DNA of 40,784 bases from positions 1 through 40,784 of the forward strand of contig JACESO010000018.1 in NCBI GenBank assembly GCA_013911745.1. The letters run 5' to 3'. Under the pieces are notes generated by a model, which was not told where the DNA came from, made no database searches, and saw nothing but the letters and a program-made list of their open reading frames with translations. Shown here piece after piece: positions 9,174-18,807 of the stretch (its first letter is position 1; each line of letters opens with the position of its first letter). This DNA comes from Sphingobium sp. Lineage in GTDB: Bacteria; Pseudomonadota; Alphaproteobacteria; Sphingomonadales; Sphingomonadaceae. Made by a program: the position numbers and the translations under genes.

Positions 9174-9853
9174 AGCCTCAAGGATATCCATGGTTAAACA
9201 GCGCAAAATTCACCACCGCGCCTACCCTAATCAACAACCGTGCACACGTTTCTGCCTGATATAAGGAGATTGAGGACGTGATATGGCAAGGTTCCGCCCT
9301 TCAGTTTCTGTGTAACAATTAAATGGAGCCAGAAATGCTCACCTTCTCGCTCGCCCATTTCAACGATCGTGATGCCTAACCTCACAAATTAGTTATACCG
9401 CGCATTCCGGCGCATGGCGGGACTCTCTATCGCGGTGATGAGGCAAGACTATCACAAACTAGGCTCCGATTGGGATCGCCCACCGCTCAGTGAGCCAAAT
9501 CTCGCCGCCGGTGGCCACAAAAGGGCCGACGGCGCGGTCAATCTCTGCACGGCGAAGATCCGCTTTTCGGCAATCGTGCTGGCCAACGAGCGGCGACTTT
9601 GATGGGTAAAGCCCGGCGGGGCTACATGGGGCCGGCGATCAAGATTATCTGTAACGAAAAGCCGACGGTGGAACATTGTCGCCGTGCGCCCATGATAGAC
9701 CAGCCTCTCGTCATTGATCCCTGGCCGGCCGCGCCCCTCTATTGCAACCACCGCCTTACGACCATCCATTCTGCTTCCGGCTGACCCATATCAATGGAAA
9801 GTCAAAAACTCATCTCTCCCGCGCGACCCGATCTTGAAAGCGCGGTCCGCATT

Positions 9854-9864
9854 TTGTAAGACAA
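9854..9864 (-). promoter_or_regulatory. Candidate FadR-type operator before the GH3-GH35-GH31 operon
   Basis: The sequence is TTGTAAGACAA (TTGTCTTACAA on the other strand), a near-perfect palindrome TTGT-N3-ACAA that fully fits TnGTnnnACnA. It ends 31 bases before the GH3 start codon, a position suited to blocking transcription. It shares TTGTCTNAC with sites near other operons here. Confidence 0.55.
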
Positions 9865-9895
9865 TTAGAGAAATAGGTTCGGGAGGATTGTTGTA

Positions 9896-12349
9896 ATGAG
9901 AGTTTGCCGCAAGCAGGCCGCGATTTTGGGCCTGTCGCTACCTTTTGTGCTTGCAGCGGCTAACGCTCTGAATGCCAAGACCGAACCCCGGGGCGTTGCG
10001 CATCCTGCCCAATGGCCTCAGGCGCGCAGCCAAGGCCTTGTCGAGGCAGAGACCGAAGCGAAGATCACCGCCTTGCTGGGCAAGCTATCGCTGGAAGAAA
10101 AGGTCGGGCAGATGATCCAGGCGGATACTGCTTCGATCAAACCGGAGGATCTTGTCAAATATCCCTTGGGTTCCATCCTTGCCGGCGGCAGTTCGCCGCC
10201 TATCGCCGCACCGGACCGCTCGCCTGCCGGGCCCTGGATCGCCACCGTCCACGCCTTCAACCAAGTCGCGATGGAGAACCGGCCGGATCATGTGCCGATC
10301 CCGATCATGTTCGGTATCGATGCAGTGCACGGCAACAACAATGTGGTCGGGGCGACGCTGTTCCCCCACAACATTGCGCTAGGGGCAGCGAACGATCCAG
10401 AACTGATCCGTCGCATCGGTGCCGCATCTGCACAGGAGATCGCTGCGGCCGGGATCGACTGGGCCTTTGCCCCGACGCTGGCCGTTGTCCAGAACGACCG
10501 TTGGGGTCGCACCTATGAAAGCTATTCGGAAGATCCTTCGCTCGTCGCGGCGTATGCCGGGCGCATGATCGAGGGGTTGCAAGGCAAGCCGGGAACAGGG
10601 TCCATCCAGACCGGACATGTCTCCGCCAGCGCCAAACATTTCCTGGGTGACGGCGGCACCACCGACGGCATCGACCAGGGCAATACCGAGCTTCCCGAAA
10701 AGCAGCTGATCGCCATACATGCTGCGGGTTATCCGCCGGCGATCAATGCCGGAACGCATACCATCATGGCGAGCTTCAACAGCTGGCAGGGCGTCAAGAT
10801 GCATGGCAACACGTCCTTGCTGACCGATGTCCTCAAGAAGCGGATGGGCTTTGACGGCTTCATTGTCGGAGACTGGAACGGACACGCCCAAGTACCGGGC
10901 TGCACATCGACCGACTGCCCTGCCTCGTTCAACGCCGGGCTCGACATGGCGATGGCGCCGGATAGCTGGAAGGGCCTGTTCGAGACGACCGTGAAACAGG
11001 TGCGCGCAGGCGTAATCCCGATGGCCCGTATCGACGACGCCGTGAGGCGTATCTTGCGGGTCAAGTTCAAGTCCGGCCTGTTCAACCCTGCGCGACCGTT
11101 CGAACAGCGTGGCGATCTGATCGGGTCGGCCGAACACCGGGCTTTGGCGCGGGAGGCTGTTCGCAAATCGCTTGTTCTCCTCAAGAACGACGGCGTGCTG
11201 CCGGTCAAGGCATCCGCGAACATTCTGGTCGCGGGCAGCGCAGCGAAAGATATCGGTCAGCAGTCGGGCGGCTGGACGCTGTCCTGGCAGGGGGACGGCA
11301 ACAGCAATGCCGATTTCCCCAACGCTCAGTCGATCTTCTCCGGCATTGCCGAAGCGATGAAGGCGGGTGGCGGCAGTGCGACCTACAGCGCCGATGGAAG
11401 CTATGCGACCAAGCCTGACCTGGCCATCGTCGTGTTCGGTGAGAAGCCCTATGCCGAGGGTAGCGGCGACATCCGCTCGCTGGAATTCGAGCCAGGCGAT
11501 AAACAGGCCCTTGCGCTGCTCAAGAAACTGAAGGGTGCCGGCATCAAGGTGATATCGGTGTTTCTTTCGGGCCGTCCCATGTGGGTCAACCCCGAGCTGA
11601 ACCAATCCGACGGCTTTGTCGCCGCGTGGCTCCCCGGAAGCGAGGGCGGCGGCATTGCAGATGTGATCGTCGGAGACGCGGCGGGTCGCCCGCGCCAGGA
11701 TTTCTCGGGGCGGCTGTCCTTCAGCTGGCCCAAAACGGCTGCGCAATTCGTGCTCAACAGGGGCCAGGCAGGCTATGCCCCCCTCTTTCCCTTCGGATAT
11801 GGGCTGAGCTACGCGAAGCCGGGGAAGGTTGGAAAGCTCGGCGAGGTTCCAGGCATCGACGGCACGCCGGTCAACAAGAGCCGCTATTATGTCGATGGCC
11901 GGGTGCAAAAGCCTTTCACGCTGCAGGTCGATCCCACGATCACCCGCGTCCCGGTCGATTCCGCCGCGCGTCAGGAGGGTGCCATGCAGCTGAGCTGGCG
12001 ATCCACCGCTGGCAAGGCGACGATCGACGGACAGGACATGGATCTTGGCTTTGAAACGAACTCCGAGATGATGCTGCAAATGGTTTACCGGGTGGATCGC
12101 CCGGCGAGCGGCAAGGTTACCCTGTCAATGGGTTGGGGCGCGATCGACGCCACCGACCTGTTCCGTTCTGCCGAGGGATGGAAGACGGTCCGCGTCCCGC
12201 TCAAATGCTTCTCCCAGCAGGGCGGCGGCAGCATGGCGCATGTCCACCCCGCCTGGAGCCTGTCGACAACCGGTCCCATGACCATATCGGTCGCCAATGT
12301 GGAATTGACGACGCAGGCGCCCGGCGGCTTCTGCCCGCCACGAAACTGA
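9896..12349 (+). CDS. GH3 exo-beta-glucosidase with ExoP-type C-terminal domain
   Basis: An 817-residue family 3 enzyme expected to remove beta-linked glucose from the non-reducing end of oligosaccharides in the periplasm. GGGAGGA lies nine bases before the ATG and a Sec signal peptide covers about residues 1-28. The TIM-barrel domain carries the family motifs GIDAVHG (140-146), DRWGRTYESYSEDP (201-214), KHFLGDG (247-253) and the nucleophile Asp326 in VGDWNGH. The alpha/beta sandwich follows (about 410-640), then a jelly-roll C-terminal region (about 670-810) resembling that of ExoP-like exo-1,3/1,4-beta-glucanases. It leads a three-gene operon with GH35 24 bases downstream. In xyloglucan breakdown it would take backbone glucose once side chains have been removed. 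Confidence 0.93.
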   Translation: MRVCRKQAAILGLSLPFVLAAANALNAKTEPRGVAHPAQWPQARSQGLVEAETEAKITALLGKLSLEEKVGQMIQADTASIKPEDLVKYPLGSILAGGSSPPIAAPDRSPAGPWIATVHAFNQVAMENRPDHVPIPIMFGIDAVHGNNNVVGATLFPHNIALGAANDPELIRRIGAASAQEIAAAGIDWAFAPTLAVVQNDRWGRTYESYSEDPSLVAAYAGRMIEGLQGKPGTGSIQTGHVSASAKHFLGDGGTTDGIDQGNTELPEKQLIAIHAAGYPPAINAGTHTIMASFNSWQGVKMHGNTSLLTDVLKKRMGFDGFIVGDWNGHAQVPGCTSTDCPASFNAGLDMAMAPDSWKGLFETTVKQVRAGVIPMARIDDAVRRILRVKFKSGLFNPARPFEQRGDLIGSAEHRALAREAVRKSLVLLKNDGVLPVKASANILVAGSAAKDIGQQSGGWTLSWQGDGNSNADFPNAQSIFSGIAEAMKAGGGSATYSADGSYATKPDLAIVVFGEKPYAEGSGDIRSLEFEPGDKQALALLKKLKGAGIKVISVFLSGRPMWVNPELNQSDGFVAAWLPGSEGGGIADVIVGDAAGRPRQDFSGRLSFSWPKTAAQFVLNRGQAGYAPLFPFGYGLSYAKPGKVGKLGEVPGIDGTPVNKSRYYVDGRVQKPFTLQVDPTITRVPVDSAARQEGAMQLSWRSTAGKATIDGQDMDLGFETNSEMMLQMVYRVDRPASGKVTLSMGWGAIDATDLFRSAEGWKTVRVPLKCFSQQGGGSMAHVHPAWSLSTTGPMTISVANVELTTQAPGGFCPPRN

Positions 12350-12373
12350 GAATTGCGGCAGGGGAAGAACGCC

Positions 12374-14023
12374 ATGCAAAACTTGAAGAAATGCCTTGGC
12401 CTAGTGCTTGCGCTGCTCTCCGCGCCGGTCGCGGCCCAGACCGAGCAATACCCGATCCCGCGCCTAGAAAGCCGGGGCGGCAACCACGCGTTCATCGTCG
12501 ACGGCAAGCCGTTCCTCATGCTGGGCGCGCAGGTCAACAATTCCGCCAACTACCCCGATATGCTTCCCGAGGTGTGGCCTGCGATCCGGAAGATGCACGC
12601 CAATACGGTCGAAGTGCCGGTCGGATGGGAGCAGATCGAACCGGTGGAGGGAAAATTCGACTTCTCCTTCCTCGATGCCCTTCTGCCCCAGGCAAGGGCG
12701 AACAATGTCCGGCTGGTATTGCTGTGGTTTGGAACCTGGAAGAACACCGCGCCGGCTTATGCTCCGGCATGGGTCAAGCTCGACCAGAAGCGCTTCCCGC
12801 ACATGATCAACGGCAAGGGTGAGGTACATTATGCCTTGTCGCCGCACTATCGCTCTACGCTGGAGGCGGACAAGCGCGCCTTCGTGAAGCTGATGGAATA
12901 TCTCAAGAAGAACGACCAGCAGAACACCGTGATCATGGTTCAGCCGGAAAATGAGGTCGGCTCCTATGGATCGGTCCGCGATTTTTCCCCGGTCGCGCAG
13001 AAGCTGTTCGATGGGCAGGTGCCCGCTCCGCTGCTTAAGCAGATGAAGAAGAAGCCCGGCACATGGCGTCAGGTTTTCGGCAGCGATGCCGACGAATTCT
13101 TCCATGCCTGGTCGATCGCCAGCTACATCAACGAGATCGCGGCCGCCGGCAAGGCGGTGAAACCCCTGCCGATGTACGTGAATGCAGCGCTGGCCGGCGC
13201 CTTCGGACGCCAGCCCGCGGCCACCTATTCGAGCGGAGGTCCGGTGCATTTCGTCATCGACGTGTACAAGGCCGCCGCTCCGGCGATCGATATCGTCGCG
13301 CCCGACATCTACACCCGCGATCACGCCGCCTATATGGCGTATCTCGACTATTACGACCGGCCCGACAATGCGCTGATCGTTCCAGAAACCGGCAACGACC
13401 GGGATTTTGCGCGGTTCTTCTTCCCTGTCGTCGGCCGGGGCTCGATCGGCTTTGCTCCGTTCGGCATGGATTATACCGGCTATCATAATTATCCGCTTGG
13501 CGCGAAGGATCTGGACGACGCAACGATGGAGTTGTTCGCCCGCAACTACCGCCTGTTCGGCCCGATGCAGCGGGAGTGGGCCGCCTGGGCCGCGCAGGGC
13601 AAGACCTGGGGCGTGGCCGAGCCGACCGACCCGAAGGCCGAGCATCGCCAGACGGTCGACATGGGCAAGTACAACATGACCGCCACCTTCGGTCAGTGGC
13701 AGTTCGGCACGGACAAGCCCACGGGCAATGCCGAGCCGGTCGGCGGCGTTGCGGTTGCCCAGATCGCCGAAGATGAATTTCTGGTCACCGGATTCAAGTC
13801 GCGCGTCTATTTCGGCCTGTCCAAACCCGCGCCGTTTGAATCGATGATGATGCTGCGCGTCGAGGAAGGCCGTTACGAGAACGGCAAGTGGATTTTCCGC
13901 CGTGTCTGGAACGGCGATTCTGTCGATTACGGCCTCAATTTCACCGATCGCGAGCAGGTGCTGCGCGTCAAGTTCGCTGCCGTCAAAGGCACCCCGCCGA
14001 TACCCGTCGGCAATCCCAACTGA
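12374..14023 (+). CDS. GH35 beta-galactosidase with DUF5597
   Basis: A 549-residue family 35 enzyme with a Sec signal peptide (about 1-22, APVAAQ). The ATG at 12374 is chosen because AGGGGAAG lies six bases upstream and it gives the signal peptide. The barrel begins around residue 35 and shows the acid/base Glu194 in QPENEVGSYG and the nucleophile Glu338 in IVPETGND. The C-terminal part (about 400-545) is of the DUF5597 type. The best-known relative class includes Bgl35A of Cellvibrio japonicus, which removes beta-galactose from xyloglucan oligosaccharides. It lies between GH3 and GH31 with 24 and 20 base gaps, the same partners seen in xyloglucan loci. The substrate is inferred from that context. 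Confidence 0.9.
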   Translation: MQNLKKCLGLVLALLSAPVAAQTEQYPIPRLESRGGNHAFIVDGKPFLMLGAQVNNSANYPDMLPEVWPAIRKMHANTVEVPVGWEQIEPVEGKFDFSFLDALLPQARANNVRLVLLWFGTWKNTAPAYAPAWVKLDQKRFPHMINGKGEVHYALSPHYRSTLEADKRAFVKLMEYLKKNDQQNTVIMVQPENEVGSYGSVRDFSPVAQKLFDGQVPAPLLKQMKKKPGTWRQVFGSDADEFFHAWSIASYINEIAAAGKAVKPLPMYVNAALAGAFGRQPAATYSSGGPVHFVIDVYKAAAPAIDIVAPDIYTRDHAAYMAYLDYYDRPDNALIVPETGNDRDFARFFFPVVGRGSIGFAPFGMDYTGYHNYPLGAKDLDDATMELFARNYRLFGPMQREWAAWAAQGKTWGVAEPTDPKAEHRQTVDMGKYNMTATFGQWQFGTDKPTGNAEPVGGVAVAQIAEDEFLVTGFKSRVYFGLSKPAPFESMMMLRVEEGRYENGKWIFRRVWNGDSVDYGLNFTDREQVLRVKFAAVKGTPPIPVGNPN

Positions 14024-14043
14024 TCAGCCGGAGCAATAGCGCC

Positions 14044-16902
14044 ATGTCCCTTTCCCGCGTCGCGCTGTTGGCGCTGCTCGCCACTGCAAGCACCTCGGCC
14101 ATCGCCGGCAGCTATCAACCCATCGATAACGGTGTCGTAGTCACCCCCGATGCTGGCGCCGCCAAGCGGGTGCGTGTGGTCGCCTATGGCGACCACAGCT
14201 TCCGCGTCACAGCGGTGCCCTCTGGCGATTTCAACGAGGTTCCCGAAAGCCTCATGGTCAATGCCAAACCGGCCGGCAATCCGAAGGTCACGCAATCGAA
14301 GGATTACGTGACCCTGACGCTGCCCGGTGCGAGCGCGGTGGTGAACCTGGCCAGCGGGAAAGTCCGCTTTCTCGATCGCGCCGGCAAGCCCGTCCTCACG
14401 GAATCCGAGCGCAAGCCGTTTCGCCCGCGCGACGTGGAAGGAAAGGCCTGGTTCACCGTGTCCCAGCAATTCAACCCCGGCACTGACGAGGGTTTCTATG
14501 GTCTGGGCCAGCATCAGAACGGACAGATGAACTATAATGGCGAGGACGTCGAACTCGCCCAGCACAATATGGCGATCGCGGTCCCCTATGTCGTTTCGAC
14601 GCGGGGGTATGGCCTGCTGTGGGACAATAACGGCATCACCCGCTTCGGTAATCCGCGCCCCTATGATTTCGTCGGCAAGGATCTGAAGGTCACCAGCGAC
14701 GGCAAGCCCGGCTGGAAGGCGGAATATTTCCTGGGCAAGGCGCGCGCGGCGCTGCGGCAGGAAGAGGTGATCGACTACCAATATATCGAAGATCAGGCGA
14801 AATGGCCGGCCGCGGCCAAGGCAACGACCAAGGCATCGGCCGATAGCGGGCAGAACACGGCCGGAGTCGTCACCCAGGAACAGCAGGTCGTCTGGACAGG
14901 AGATGTGACCGCCGACGTGACGGGCGAGCATCGCTTCCAAATCTATGGCTCGAACTATTTCAAGGTCTATGCCGACGGAAAACTGATCATGGATCACTGG
15001 CGCCAGAACTGGAACCCATGGTATCATAATTTCAAGCTGCCGATGACCGCGGGCAAGCCGGTCAAGATACGCATCGAATGGACGCCGAACGCCGGCTACA
15101 TGGCCTTCCTCCACAACAACCCGCTCCCACTGAAGGACAGGCACTCGCTTTGGATGACATCCGACACCGGCAAGGCGGTGGACTATTATTTCGTCGGCGG
15201 TGGCACGATAGATGCATCGATCGCTGGATATCGTAAGCTCACCGGCAAGGCGACGCTGCTGCCGCTATGGGCCTACGGATTCTGGCAGAGCCGCCAGCGG
15301 TACGAAACCCAGGAAGAGTTGCTTGGCGTATTGCGGGAATATCGGAAGCGCGAGATCCCGATCGACAACATCGTGCAGGACTGGTTCTACTGGCCGCAGG
15401 ACCAATGGGGCAGTCATAAGTTCGACCCGAAGCGCTTTCCCGATCCCAAGGGCATGGTGGATGAAATCCATGCGCTGGACGCGCGCGTGATGATTTCTGT
15501 CTGGCCGAAATTCTACCCCAACACGGAAAACGCCAAGGAACTGGACAAGAATGGCTGGCTCTACCACGGCAATCTGGAGATGAAGAATCTTGACTGGGTT
15601 GGGCCGGGATATCTCAATACGGATTACGACGCCTATTCGCCCGGCGCGCGCAAAATGTATTTCGGCCAGATCAACCGCGAACTGGTGTCGAAGGGCTTTG
15701 ACGCCTGGTGGCTAGACGCGACGGAGCCGGATATCCATTCCAATCTGTCGATTGAAAAGCGGATCAAGACCATGGGTCCAACGGCGATCGGCCCGGCGGA
15801 ACCGCTGTTCAACAGCTATCCGCTCGTCCATGTCGATGGCGTTGCCGAGGGACTGCGCGAGGCAAGGCCCGGCGTTCGCCCCTTCATCCTGACCCGGTCA
15901 GGCTTTGGCGGATTGCAGCGGGCCAATGCGGCAATCTGGTCGGGCGATGTCGCTGCCCGGTGGGACAATCTGCGGGAACAGATTTCAGCCGGCGTCAACG
16001 TATCAATGTCCGGCCTTCCCAACTGGACGCATGATATTGGCGGCTTCGCGGTGGAAGACCGCTATACCAATAAGGATCCAGCCCATCTTGCCGAATGGCG
16101 TGAACTCAATCTGCGCTGGTTCCAGTTCGGCGCCTTCTCGCCGCTCTTCCGCAGCCATGGGGAAACGCCCTTCCGGGAAATCTATCTGATCTCGGACAAG
16201 GATCCGGCGATGCAGGAATCGATGATTTGGTACGACAAGCTGCGCTACCGGCTGCTGCCCTACATTTACACCACCGCGGCCGACACCTGGTTCAAGGACG
16301 GCTCCATCATGCGAGGGCTGGTCCAGGATTTCGGCTCCGACCGCAAAGTCTGGAACATTGACGACCAATATATGTTCGGCCCGGCGTTCCTCGTTGCTCC
16401 GGTCACCGATTTCAAGGCGCGCAGCCGCAAGGTCTACCTGCCTGCCGGAACCGGCTGGTACGACTTCAACAGCGGTGCCTTTCATGCTGGCGGTCAGCAG
16501 ATCGAGGCCGCTGCACCCTATGAGCGGATCCCGCTGTTCGTTCGCGCCGGATCCATCGTGCCGACCGGGCCGGCGGTCCAGCACAGCGGCGAAGAGCCGG
16601 ATGGTCCCATCGTGCTGCACGTCTTCACGGGCGCGGACGGGAGCTACTCGCTCTACGAAGACGATGGCACCAGCGAAGGCTACCGTAGGGGCGAGTTTGC
16701 GCGCGTGCCAATCCAGTGGAACGATGCCACCCGCAGCCTGACCATCGGCAAGCGCGAAGGCGGGTTCCCCGGAATGCCGGCCAAGCGCGGACTCTCGGTC
16801 CGCTTCTACGACAAGGCGACGCGACAGCCGATCGACTTCGCGGAGAACAATGCATATTCGATCGTCTATGACGGCAATCCGGTCACCGTCGCCATGCGGT
16901 GA
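14044..16902 (+). CDS. GH31 alpha-xylosidase with inserted PA14 domain
   Basis: A 952-residue family 31 enzyme expected to cleave alpha-1,6-linked xylose from xyloglucan oligosaccharides. The ATG at 14044 is chosen for its signal peptide (about 1-22) and a GGAG ten bases upstream; the frame stays open further upstream inside GH35, but that stretch is not protein-like. After the N-terminal beta-sandwich a PA14 domain is inserted (about 225-375: EHRFQIYGSNYFKVYADGK, IRIEWTPNAGY). The barrel then carries the nucleophile Asp558 in WWLDATEPD and the acid/base Asp635 in WSGDVAARWDNL. A PA14 insert at this place is the hallmark of Cellvibrio Xyl31A, where it helps bind longer oligosaccharides. It is the last gene of the operon and ends at a strong hairpin. 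Confidence 0.93.
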   Translation: MSLSRVALLALLATASTSAIAGSYQPIDNGVVVTPDAGAAKRVRVVAYGDHSFRVTAVPSGDFNEVPESLMVNAKPAGNPKVTQSKDYVTLTLPGASAVVNLASGKVRFLDRAGKPVLTESERKPFRPRDVEGKAWFTVSQQFNPGTDEGFYGLGQHQNGQMNYNGEDVELAQHNMAIAVPYVVSTRGYGLLWDNNGITRFGNPRPYDFVGKDLKVTSDGKPGWKAEYFLGKARAALRQEEVIDYQYIEDQAKWPAAAKATTKASADSGQNTAGVVTQEQQVVWTGDVTADVTGEHRFQIYGSNYFKVYADGKLIMDHWRQNWNPWYHNFKLPMTAGKPVKIRIEWTPNAGYMAFLHNNPLPLKDRHSLWMTSDTGKAVDYYFVGGGTIDASIAGYRKLTGKATLLPLWAYGFWQSRQRYETQEELLGVLREYRKREIPIDNIVQDWFYWPQDQWGSHKFDPKRFPDPKGMVDEIHALDARVMISVWPKFYPNTENAKELDKNGWLYHGNLEMKNLDWVGPGYLNTDYDAYSPGARKMYFGQINRELVSKGFDAWWLDATEPDIHSNLSIEKRIKTMGPTAIGPAEPLFNSYPLVHVDGVAEGLREARPGVRPFILTRSGFGGLQRANAAIWSGDVAARWDNLREQISAGVNVSMSGLPNWTHDIGGFAVEDRYTNKDPAHLAEWRELNLRWFQFGAFSPLFRSHGETPFREIYLISDKDPAMQESMIWYDKLRYRLLPYIYTTAADTWFKDGSIMRGLVQDFGSDRKVWNIDDQYMFGPAFLVAPVTDFKARSRKVYLPAGTGWYDFNSGAFHAGGQQIEAAAPYERIPLFVRAGSIVPTGPAVQHSGEEPDGPIVLHVFTGADGSYSLYEDDGTSEGYRRGEFARVPIQWNDATRSLTIGKREGGFPGMPAKRGLSVRFYDKATRQPIDFAENNAYSIVYDGNPVTVAMR

Positions 16903-16933
16903 CAAGACCGGGCAAATTCCTGCCGATATAAAA

Positions 16934-16962
16934 GGCCGGCCCTGATCCTGTCAGGGCCGGCC
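16934..16962. terminator. Convergent terminator hairpin after GH31
   Basis: GGCCGGCCCTGA (16934-16945) and TCAGGGCCGGCC (16951-16962) form a perfect 12-bp stem with a 5-base loop between the convergent GH31 and GH29 genes. It is preceded by AAAA and followed by TCT, so it could serve both strands. Confidence 0.8.
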
Positions 16963-16975
16963 TCTCGCATTGCGG

Positions 16976-18604
16976 TCAGGCCCCGGAGAGCAGTCCTGCC
17001 CCCTGCAGCTTCACCACCGGCACCATCTGCCCCGGCGCTGGCTTGGGGAAGCTGATCTCCAGCCCCTCGTCGTCCTGTTTCCAGGCCAGCTTTCCGCCCC
17101 CCACCAAGTCGGCTCTGGCGATGCTCGCGCCGCTCAGCGCGCGTCGGCCCAGCGACGCAATCCGCGCGGTGCCCGTCGGCCACAGCAGCATGATGGCATA
17201 AAGCGCGCCCTTGTTAGTGGTGAAGCGCACGTCCCGCTCGGTAAAGTCGCTCGCGCTGCCTTCGTCCATCCTTCCGCCCGGTACGCTGGTCGGCCCTTCG
17301 CCAAAGCTGCGCCAGGGGCGGCTGCCGAAGATCGCGGCGTCGCCGTTGACCTTGAGCCAGGCGGCGATGCCGTCGAGGATCTTCTCCTCTTCGCTATCGA
17401 TCGTGCCGTCGCCACGTACTGGCACAGACAGCAGCAGATTGCCGTTTTTCGAAACGATGTCGCACAGACGCTGGATCACCTTTTGCGCCGGCACATAGTT
17501 CTTATGATCGAACCGCCCGCGGTTATAATGCCAGTCGCCGATGCAGGTGCAGGTCTGCCAAGGCTGCTCGCGCATGACGGGAGAGAAGCCGCGTTCGACA
17601 TCGTTCATCAGGCCGCCCTGCATATAATCGGTCAAAAGCTTCGACGTCAGCACCACCTTCGGGCTGCCATGCCACTCGATTGCGCGATTATAATAATGGG
17701 CCACGGCCTCCAAGCCGACCGCCCCGAACGGAATCCGAGTGTTGTCGAAATAGACGAGGTCCGGCTTGTATCGATCGACCAACTCGTTCTGACGCAGCAG
17801 CCAATTGCGAATGAAGGCGGGGTTCTTCTCTATGGCCTGTTCCAGCCAACGTCCATCATGCACGTCGTGCCAGGACTCCATCGCCTTGTTGCTGGTGATG
17901 CCGTCCGGAGCGACGAATGCCGGCCCGACATAGAGTTGCTGCGGATCTAGCCCCTCCCACCATTTGCCCTTGCCTTGTTCCTTGCGCAGCCGGAATGCGT
18001 CATAGCGCTCCCCCGCGCGGACACCTTCGGCGTCGTAGCCATAGGCCGTCTGGTACCAGTGCCAGGCATGAGCGATATGGTTGCTGACGCCAAAGGGCAG
18101 ACTTTCGGCACGGACGGCCTTTTCCCATCCGCCGACAATATCTCGCTTCGGTCCCACCCGCGTGGAATTCCAGGGATGGTGGCTGCTGTCGTAGAGGTCG
18201 AAATTGTCGTGGTGGCCGGCCATGGCCATGAAATATTTGGCGCCTACCTGTTTGTACCGCTTGAGCAGCGCGGCCGGATCCCAAGCATTGGCCTTCCACT
18301 GGTTGATGATTTCCATAAAGCCGGTGTCGGCAGGATGGCCACAGGTGGCGACATGGTGCTGATAGGCACTGCTGCCGGGCACATACATGAGACGCCCATA
18401 CCAATCACCGGCTTCCGGCTGGCATTGCGGTCCCCAATGTGCCCAGATCCCGAATTTGGCATCGCGGAACCATTGCGGTGTTTCCCAACCTTCCACCAGT
18501 GATGTCCAGTTCGGCTTGATGGCCGCTGCTGACGCAGAAGCTACGATCATGCCCCCCAGACCGACGCCTGCGGAAAGCAGGTCGCGCCTTTTCAGATTGA
18601 ACAC
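16976..18604 (-). CDS. GH29 alpha-L-fucosidase, Tat signal
   Basis: A 542-residue family 29 retaining fucosidase that releases terminal alpha-L-fucose. It starts at GTG with GGGAGGG five bases upstream. The N-terminus NLKRRDLLSAG plus a hydrophobic run is a twin-arginine signal. Family landmarks are FGIWAHWGPQ (51-60), the HHDNFDLYDSSHHPWNS segment (131-147), GPKRDIVGGW (151-160) and the probable nucleophile Asp287 in DLVYFDNTRIPFG. The acid/base cannot be set with confidence from sequence alone. It is divergent from the esterase at 18808 with a FadR-type site 23 bases upstream of its start. A second GH29 lies at 34242-35783 but under a different apparent regulator, which suggests different linkage preference or timing. 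Confidence 0.92.
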   Translation of the reverse strand: MFNLKRRDLLSAGVGLGGMIVASASAAAIKPNWTSLVEGWETPQWFRDAKFGIWAHWGPQCQPEAGDWYGRLMYVPGSSAYQHHVATCGHPADTGFMEIINQWKANAWDPAALLKRYKQVGAKYFMAMAGHHDNFDLYDSSHHPWNSTRVGPKRDIVGGWEKAVRAESLPFGVSNHIAHAWHWYQTAYGYDAEGVRAGERYDAFRLRKEQGKGKWWEGLDPQQLYVGPAFVAPDGITSNKAMESWHDVHDGRWLEQAIEKNPAFIRNWLLRQNELVDRYKPDLVYFDNTRIPFGAVGLEAVAHYYNRAIEWHGSPKVVLTSKLLTDYMQGGLMNDVERGFSPVMREQPWQTCTCIGDWHYNRGRFDHKNYVPAQKVIQRLCDIVSKNGNLLLSVPVRGDGTIDSEEEKILDGIAAWLKVNGDAAIFGSRPWRSFGEGPTSVPGGRMDEGSASDFTERDVRFTTNKGALYAIMLLWPTGTARIASLGRRALSGASIARADLVGGGKLAWKQDDEGLEISFPKPAPGQMVPVVKLQGAGLLSGA

Positions 18605-18626
18605 ATATCCCTCCCTAGAATCTCAC

Positions 18627-18637
18627 TTGTCTGACTA
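18627..18637 (+). promoter_or_regulatory. Candidate FadR-type operator in GH29/esterase divergent promoter
   Basis: TTGTCTGACTA fully fits TnGTnnnACnA. It lies 23 bases from the GH29 GTG and 170 bases from the esterase ATG. An identical ten-base core TTGTCTGACT is found upstream of GH51 and of the unknown gene at 26113. Confidence 0.55.
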
Positions 18638-18807
18638 TTTATCCTCGGATAGGCATGGCATCAACCGAGAGGAAGGAAGATCGACCGGGAAAAGCATTGT
18701 AGCGATTGATAGGGCAAGCGGACCGTCGCGCTGCCACTGTCCCGATTGCCAGCCTTTCTCGAACCGGTCCCGTGCCTGATTTCTTTACCTGCGCTTGAAA
18801 GCCCGAA

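Larger units (their letters stand above)
8945..9895. other. 950-base gap without a convincing gene
   Basis: This gap lies between the divergently oriented FadR-type regulator and the GH3 operon. The part from about 9000 to 9400 is AT-richer than the surroundings and probably holds promoters. The part from 9414 to 9784 is GC-rich and has short open frames on both strands (up to 105 codons), none of which shows recognisable protein character or a good ribosome site. It contains an IclR-motif-like sequence at 9158-9173 and a FadR-type site at 9854-9864. It could include decayed coding sequence, but I cannot name a source. Confidence 0.5.

Noticed and set aside
9452..9769. 105-codon open frame on the minus strand in the 950-base gap
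   Set aside because: No ribosome site, no recognised motif, and competing frames on the other strand; kept only as a possible relic.
10379..12079. 566-codon open frame on the minus strand inside GH3
   Set aside because: It is antisense to a clear GH3 gene with all motifs; the translation has no recognisable domain and reflects high GC codon bias.
13888..14043. Upstream extension of GH31 by 52 codons
   Set aside because: The extension overlaps the end of GH35 in another frame, is arginine-rich and would bury the signal peptide; ATG 14044 is the better start.
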